A DNA stretch of 64,000 nt from Siphonodentalium dalli (Eukaryota; Mollusca; Scaphopoda; Gadilida; Siphonodentaliidae), in NCBI GenBank assembly GCA_032622095.1, contig CP136062.1, forward strand, positions 164,880,590 to 164,944,589. The letters run 5' to 3'. Below the pieces are notes generated by a model. That model was not told the origin of the DNA, did not search any database, and saw only the letters and a program-made list of their open reading frames with translations. Shown here in pieces: positions 60,205-64,000 of the stretch. How positions within the stretch are numbered: position 1 is the first letter of the stretch; every line of letters begins with the position of its first letter. The position numbers were made by a program, and so were the translations under genes.

Positions 60205-61798
60205 AATATAATAATAAGTTTTTATATAGCGCTTAACCCAGCTTAACCAATTAATAAATAATTGTTCTAAGACGGTAATGACAATTATTACCCTGATGAG
60301 CCTTAACACTCAGTAACAATCTACTGCTGCCCGGGGACAGGGGAAGGTACAGCCACAATGTGGCTAGCATACTAACAAGATCTGTCACTGCTCATAACAC
60401 ATGGGTGGTGCAAAACAGTCACAGTATGAGTGTTCTTGATCAAGGGTCACAACTTGGCGTGAAATTTGAAGAGTGTACAATCCAATGATTGCACGCCAAT
60501 CAATTCGACCAAGCCACTGCTGTGTGAAACTCACATTAGGCCACCGACGGGCTGCAAACTCCTCTAGCTGTGTTGACGGCAAAGACAAGTCTGATGCACT
60601 AACCACTTGACACAGAGCTCCATATGGGATGTTTGGTCAATGGTGGTTAATAATTAATGGACAACTCATTATGACAAATGTTTCAATCAATAGATGGCCA
60701 ATGAATTTGTTCATGTACATTGAAGCACTGAACACTAAAGCAAGCCAGTGTGTTCATAAATCTAATACATCATGATGTCCCGATACTTGAATCTTTACTT
60801 TAGCATTGACTGGCTATGCTCATAGAGATTATATTTCATGGTTTTCACTTGTTGAAAATCATGGAACTTTTTAATGTTCTGAACAGGAATTTATAACATT
60901 GATAAATAACACAGATAATATATTTCTTAGTTAATACCTTTTCCTTAATGTAATTTACCAAATGTGGATGTCCCAGCTCTAAATAGCAGGATGCTTAAGA
61001 TTCACACTGTACTACAACTGTCAAGGCAGCGGCTTCAATTGTTATCCCGCATAAATGGTATTGTAAGTTATTTTCTGGTTATTGAAATGCTTTTCAAATC
61101 ATGCTACATACATGTATGTAAGACAAATTACAGGTCCATTATTTATTAAACAATCTTTTTCCTTCCTCTGGTTTACAATGACCAAAACCAATCCAATGGC
61201 ACGTCTGTAATAGGTCTTTAAGTTGTTATAATACCCACACAAATCACTATCTATATATGTTATGTAATGTTCCCAATCATAGTAATATATGTCTTGCAGC
61301 CCTCAAAATTAGGAAAAATATCCCATGACAAATTTAATGCTGTTGCATGTTAGATGCCACATGTTGCCATGGCATTTCCCATGGCATTGCTTATTTCCAT
61401 GGCAAATTTTGAGTACTGTGTCTTGCATTAAGTCAGAGTGTGTAAACACATACTGGTACCATGTAAACATACAATCAGACATACTCAATCTATATCATAG
61501 CCTCGTTGACTTGTAATTTCTTGGAAGTCATGTGAGCTTCTTCATCTTAGAGTAAGTTAACAAAATTTTACTACTGCCACTAACTTTTATTTGTTCCTAC
61601 TGAGTCTTGCTAAGAAATGTGTTGACACTGATGTAATACATTTTGAAAGTAATGTATAATAATATTCCCTTCTATCTGTTTCAGACTATCATATGCATAC
61701 CATTTGAATAGTCAATTTGAAGTTTACTGAGACTGGATTTACTGGTAAGTTCAAGAATTTTTAACAAAAAGGGAGACTGTACCTAAATCCAGCCATTT
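60205..61798. other. Gene-free stretch with a TATATAGCGC-type repeat
   Basis: AATAATATAATAATAAGTTTTTATATAGCGCTTAACC at 60204-60240 is the start of a dispersed repeat I know from marine invertebrate DNA. Its extent to about 60630 is inferred. The remainder shows no feature. Confidence 0.4.
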
Positions 61799-61808
61799 AT
61801 GGGGCCAT

Positions 61809-62071
61809 CTCCTACTATATTCAACTGAAAATGTGCAACGAATGAATGAATTTCAGTCAGCGATGAGTGCAAAATAAACTAATGTACTCCATAAACAATG
61901 TAAAACAATATGATCATTATAATGAAAATGAGTAAATTGCCTTTTTGCTCATTTTAGTTATAAATATCATATCGTTTTACATCATTCCTAGAGTACATTA
62001 GTGTATTTTAAAATCATCGCTGACTCAAATTCATTCTTTTCTTGCATATTTTTAGTTGAATATAGTAGGAG
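61809..62071. repeat. Long hairpin (MITE-like)
   Basis: CTCCTACTATATTCAACTGA on the left is matched in inverse by TAGTTGAATATAGTAGGAG on the right. Matching continues through GTCAGCGATGA and CTAATGTACTC, giving arms of about 80-100 bp around a centre near 61940. The flanks (TGGGGCC and GGGACCA) may extend the inverted ends. No duplication was identified. Confidence 0.7.
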
Positions 62072-62524
62072 ACAGGGACCAGCCGATAGGGTGACGTGGG
62101 TGAAGAAGTCTCCCTATTCTTGCTCACTTCGCCCTAATTTTGCAGCCGGGCGAAGTATAAGTCACCCTGAAATTTCCAAAGTTGACCAACGAAAATCGGC
62201 AAAATATTCACCCTAATTTACTGCCAACATTGAACATTGGTATAACCCAGTTATCCATTGACACTGTTGTAGATAACACCATAGTTACTATTAACATCTG
62301 TATTAATCTGATTTGGGAGCATATTCACACCTGAGTGTTGATTGCAGACAGCTGTGAATACGGGTTCGTCTCCGAATGCCAGTCAACTTTAAGTGTTAAA
62401 ATTAATTAGTGGGATGTCCTTCTCGATCTTGATTGACGCAGGTCATTATCCCAGCCCAATCTTTCGCCCAAGTGGAAGTTTATGATAATGGTCGAATGAA
62501 CAATTGGACGTTGAGTTGAGGTTT

Positions 62525-63050
62525 TTATTAGCTCACCTGAGACGAAGTCTCCGGTGGAGCTATAGTCATCACTCCTTGTACGTCTGTCCGTCCATCAAGA
62601 ATCATCTTCTTCTACAGTACCCTAAGGCCAAATGGGTTCATATTTGGTGTGGATGTTCCCTGGTTGACTCAGACTCAGATTTGTTAAAATAAGGTCACTG
62701 AGACAAATAGTTGCGAAGCTTGGGCCATAACTCTTTCCCACCATAGTAATTCTTAAAACAACTTCTATTCAAGAACCATCAGGCCTATTTAGCTTATATT
62801 TGGTATGGAAGGTCCTTGGGTGACTGGTGGTCAGATTTGTTCAAATGGGGTCACTGGGTCAAATAGGGGCAGAATCAGGGACATAACTCTATTCTCCCTA
62901 GTAATTATTAGAACGACTTCTTCTCCAGAATAATTTGGCTGATTTAGCTAATATTTTGTATGGTGGGTCCTTGTGTGACTGGGGTTCAGATTTGTTCAAA
63001 TGGGGTCAGTGTGTCAAATAGGGGCCGTGTCAGGAACATAACTTAAAAAA
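62525..63050 (+). repeat. Molluscan-type tandem repeat with AGCTCACCTGAG start
   Basis: Starts TTAGCTCACCTGAGACGAAGTCTCCGGTGGAGCTATAG, then GTCTGTCCGTCC. About three units of roughly 155 bp follow, with TTCAAATGGGGTCACTGGGT and CATA(A)CTCT. It is the same family as 48230-48900 and 49493-49835 but in forward orientation. Confidence 0.8.
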
Positions 63051-63464
63051 AAATAATTAAAAAAAAAATATTTTAAAATTTAAATCCTTGCTCATATTTA
63101 AAAAAAAAAAATAAATTCAAAATGAACAATACAAAAATATTTTTGTCATTTTAACCCCTGATTTTTTGTATTTTTTTAGACACAAAATACCCCATTCCAC
63201 CCCTTCCCCTCCACATCCCTGTCCCAACTAACACCCCCCCCCCAATCTGTACCGCCCCTGCACCCAGCCACCCACTGCAGTCATGAAAAAAAATTATTTA
63301 GAAAAACTGATACCATTGTAACATCCATAGAGTATGGTATTAGCCCCAGACAGAAAGAGTTAATAACACAGTCATCAATTCAGATATTATCTAGCTGGCT
63401 GACAGGTAGGTGTAAACATTCATGCCCTGTGTGTATCAAAACAAAATGCTGTATGTCTGACATT

Positions 63465-63848
63465 TGCAGAATGATGTCCCCATAGGGTGAATTTAGTGAT
63501 GTTACTCTGCACAGTAGGCTAGCATCACCAAATACACTCTCCAGGGACCTCATTCTGCTTAGGCCTCATCTTCAGGGAAGTATACAGGGTCTTAAATTGA
63601 CATTTCTACTTACTTTTTCCATTCTGTTCAGTTTCTATATCCCCTAATTTGCTGAAGATAAAATTGATAATTGAAGTGCCCAATGGGTGCACATCACCAA
63701 TTAACTGGACAACTTCAATCTGTTCCTATGTCTCCCATAGCAGTTGAGGCCTAAGCATAATGAGGTCCCCAGATGGTGAATTTGGTGATGCTAGCCCACC
63801 TTGCAGGATTGCAGCACTAAATTCACCCTTTAGGGACCTCATTCTGCA
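63465..63848 (-). repeat. Interspersed hairpin-ended repeat, copy 2
   Basis: Two hairpins (GCAGAATGATGTCCCC... at 63467-63558 and GCATAATGAGGTCCCC... at 63754-63847) frame a spacer. That spacer is the inverse of the one in copy 1 (4708-5085), including GAAGTGCCCAATGGGTG and TTTCTATATCCCCTAA. Confidence 0.65.
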
Positions 63849-63924
63849 AAAGTCAGACACTATATTCAGGCTTGGCTGTTCCACTATTATATTCTTAACC
63901 ACCACCTATCCAGTTGTACTCATT

Positions 63925-64000
63925 ATACCCTGATTTGCAAAGAAAACTGGGGGGGGGGGGGTATATTGGATTGAATTTGTCTGTCAGTATGTCCTCCCAT
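63925..64000 (+). repeat. Start of the GGGGGTATA repeat, cut by the window end
   Basis: A G run of about 13, then GTATATTGGATTGAATTTGTCTGTCAGT. It resembles the opening of the 57450 tandem repeat. Confidence 0.5.

Noticed and set aside
60385-60606. 73-codon minus-strand frame
   Set aside because: Lies in a dispersed repeat region; no recognisable domain or splice signals.

Overview
The window reads as nuclear DNA of a marine invertebrate, most likely a mollusc or another lophotrochozoan. It is AT-rich and has GT-AG splicing. It is rich in ACATGTA-type words, and it carries the 'AGCTCACCTGAGACGAAGTCTCC' and 'GGGGGTATA...TCCGTCCGTCC' repeats I associate with molluscan genomes (from general knowledge, not a search). 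I recognise no conserved host housekeeping gene. Nearly everything identifiable is mobile DNA, a repeat, or a captured virus-like gene.

Layout. 0-9.8 kb holds small repeats and MITEs (a TTAA-bounded MITE, a 979-bp PIF/Harbinger-like element with 29-bp perfect terminal inverted repeats (TIRs), and palindromic minisatellites). 9.8-10.5 kb is an inverted repeat whose relative recurs at 27.2-27.7 kb. 11.04-15.54 kb is a complete Ty3/Gypsy LTR retrotransposon: two 203-bp LTRs differing at 2 positions, a 5-bp target-site duplication (TSD), a tRNA-Leu-type primer site and a polypurine tract. Its gag-pol is broken in at least seven places. 16.9-18.4 kb is a 5'-truncated LINE. 21.43-26.51 kb is a foldback element of about 5.1 kb: two arms of about 1.37 kb, an inner minisatellite that flips orientation at the centre, and a probable 4-bp TSD. 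It sits inside a tandemly duplicated flank.

30.4-31.9 kb (minus strand) is the most unusual coding locus. A C2H2 finger is joined to a P-loop ATPase of DNA-packaging (A32/FtsK-HerA) appearance, followed by a C2HC-finger acidic protein. It looks like a decayed insertion of a large or mid-sized dsDNA virus or Polinton-like element. 32.9-34.3 kb (minus) is a two-exon Cys/His-rich gene whose intron contains a palindromic 20-bp tandem array.

36-37 kb is a degenerate tandem array carrying an almost fully palindromic Tc1/mariner-type MITE with a TA TSD. 40.7 kb has a MITE with a 9-bp TSD. 41.4-42.2 kb is a CR1/jockey-like RT remnant. 43.45-46.99 kb (minus) is a nearly full-length endonuclease + RT LINE with one frameshift. 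48-64 kb holds further molluscan-type repeats, two more TTAA MITEs, a 1.5-kb piggyBac-type non-autonomous element (52.6-54.1 kb), hairpins and tandem arrays.

How it fits together: there is no operon-like cooperation. The window is a densely layered record of at least eight transposon classes plus one virus-like locus. Several coding breaks fall in homopolymers or very short repeats, so some may be assembly indels rather than biological decay.
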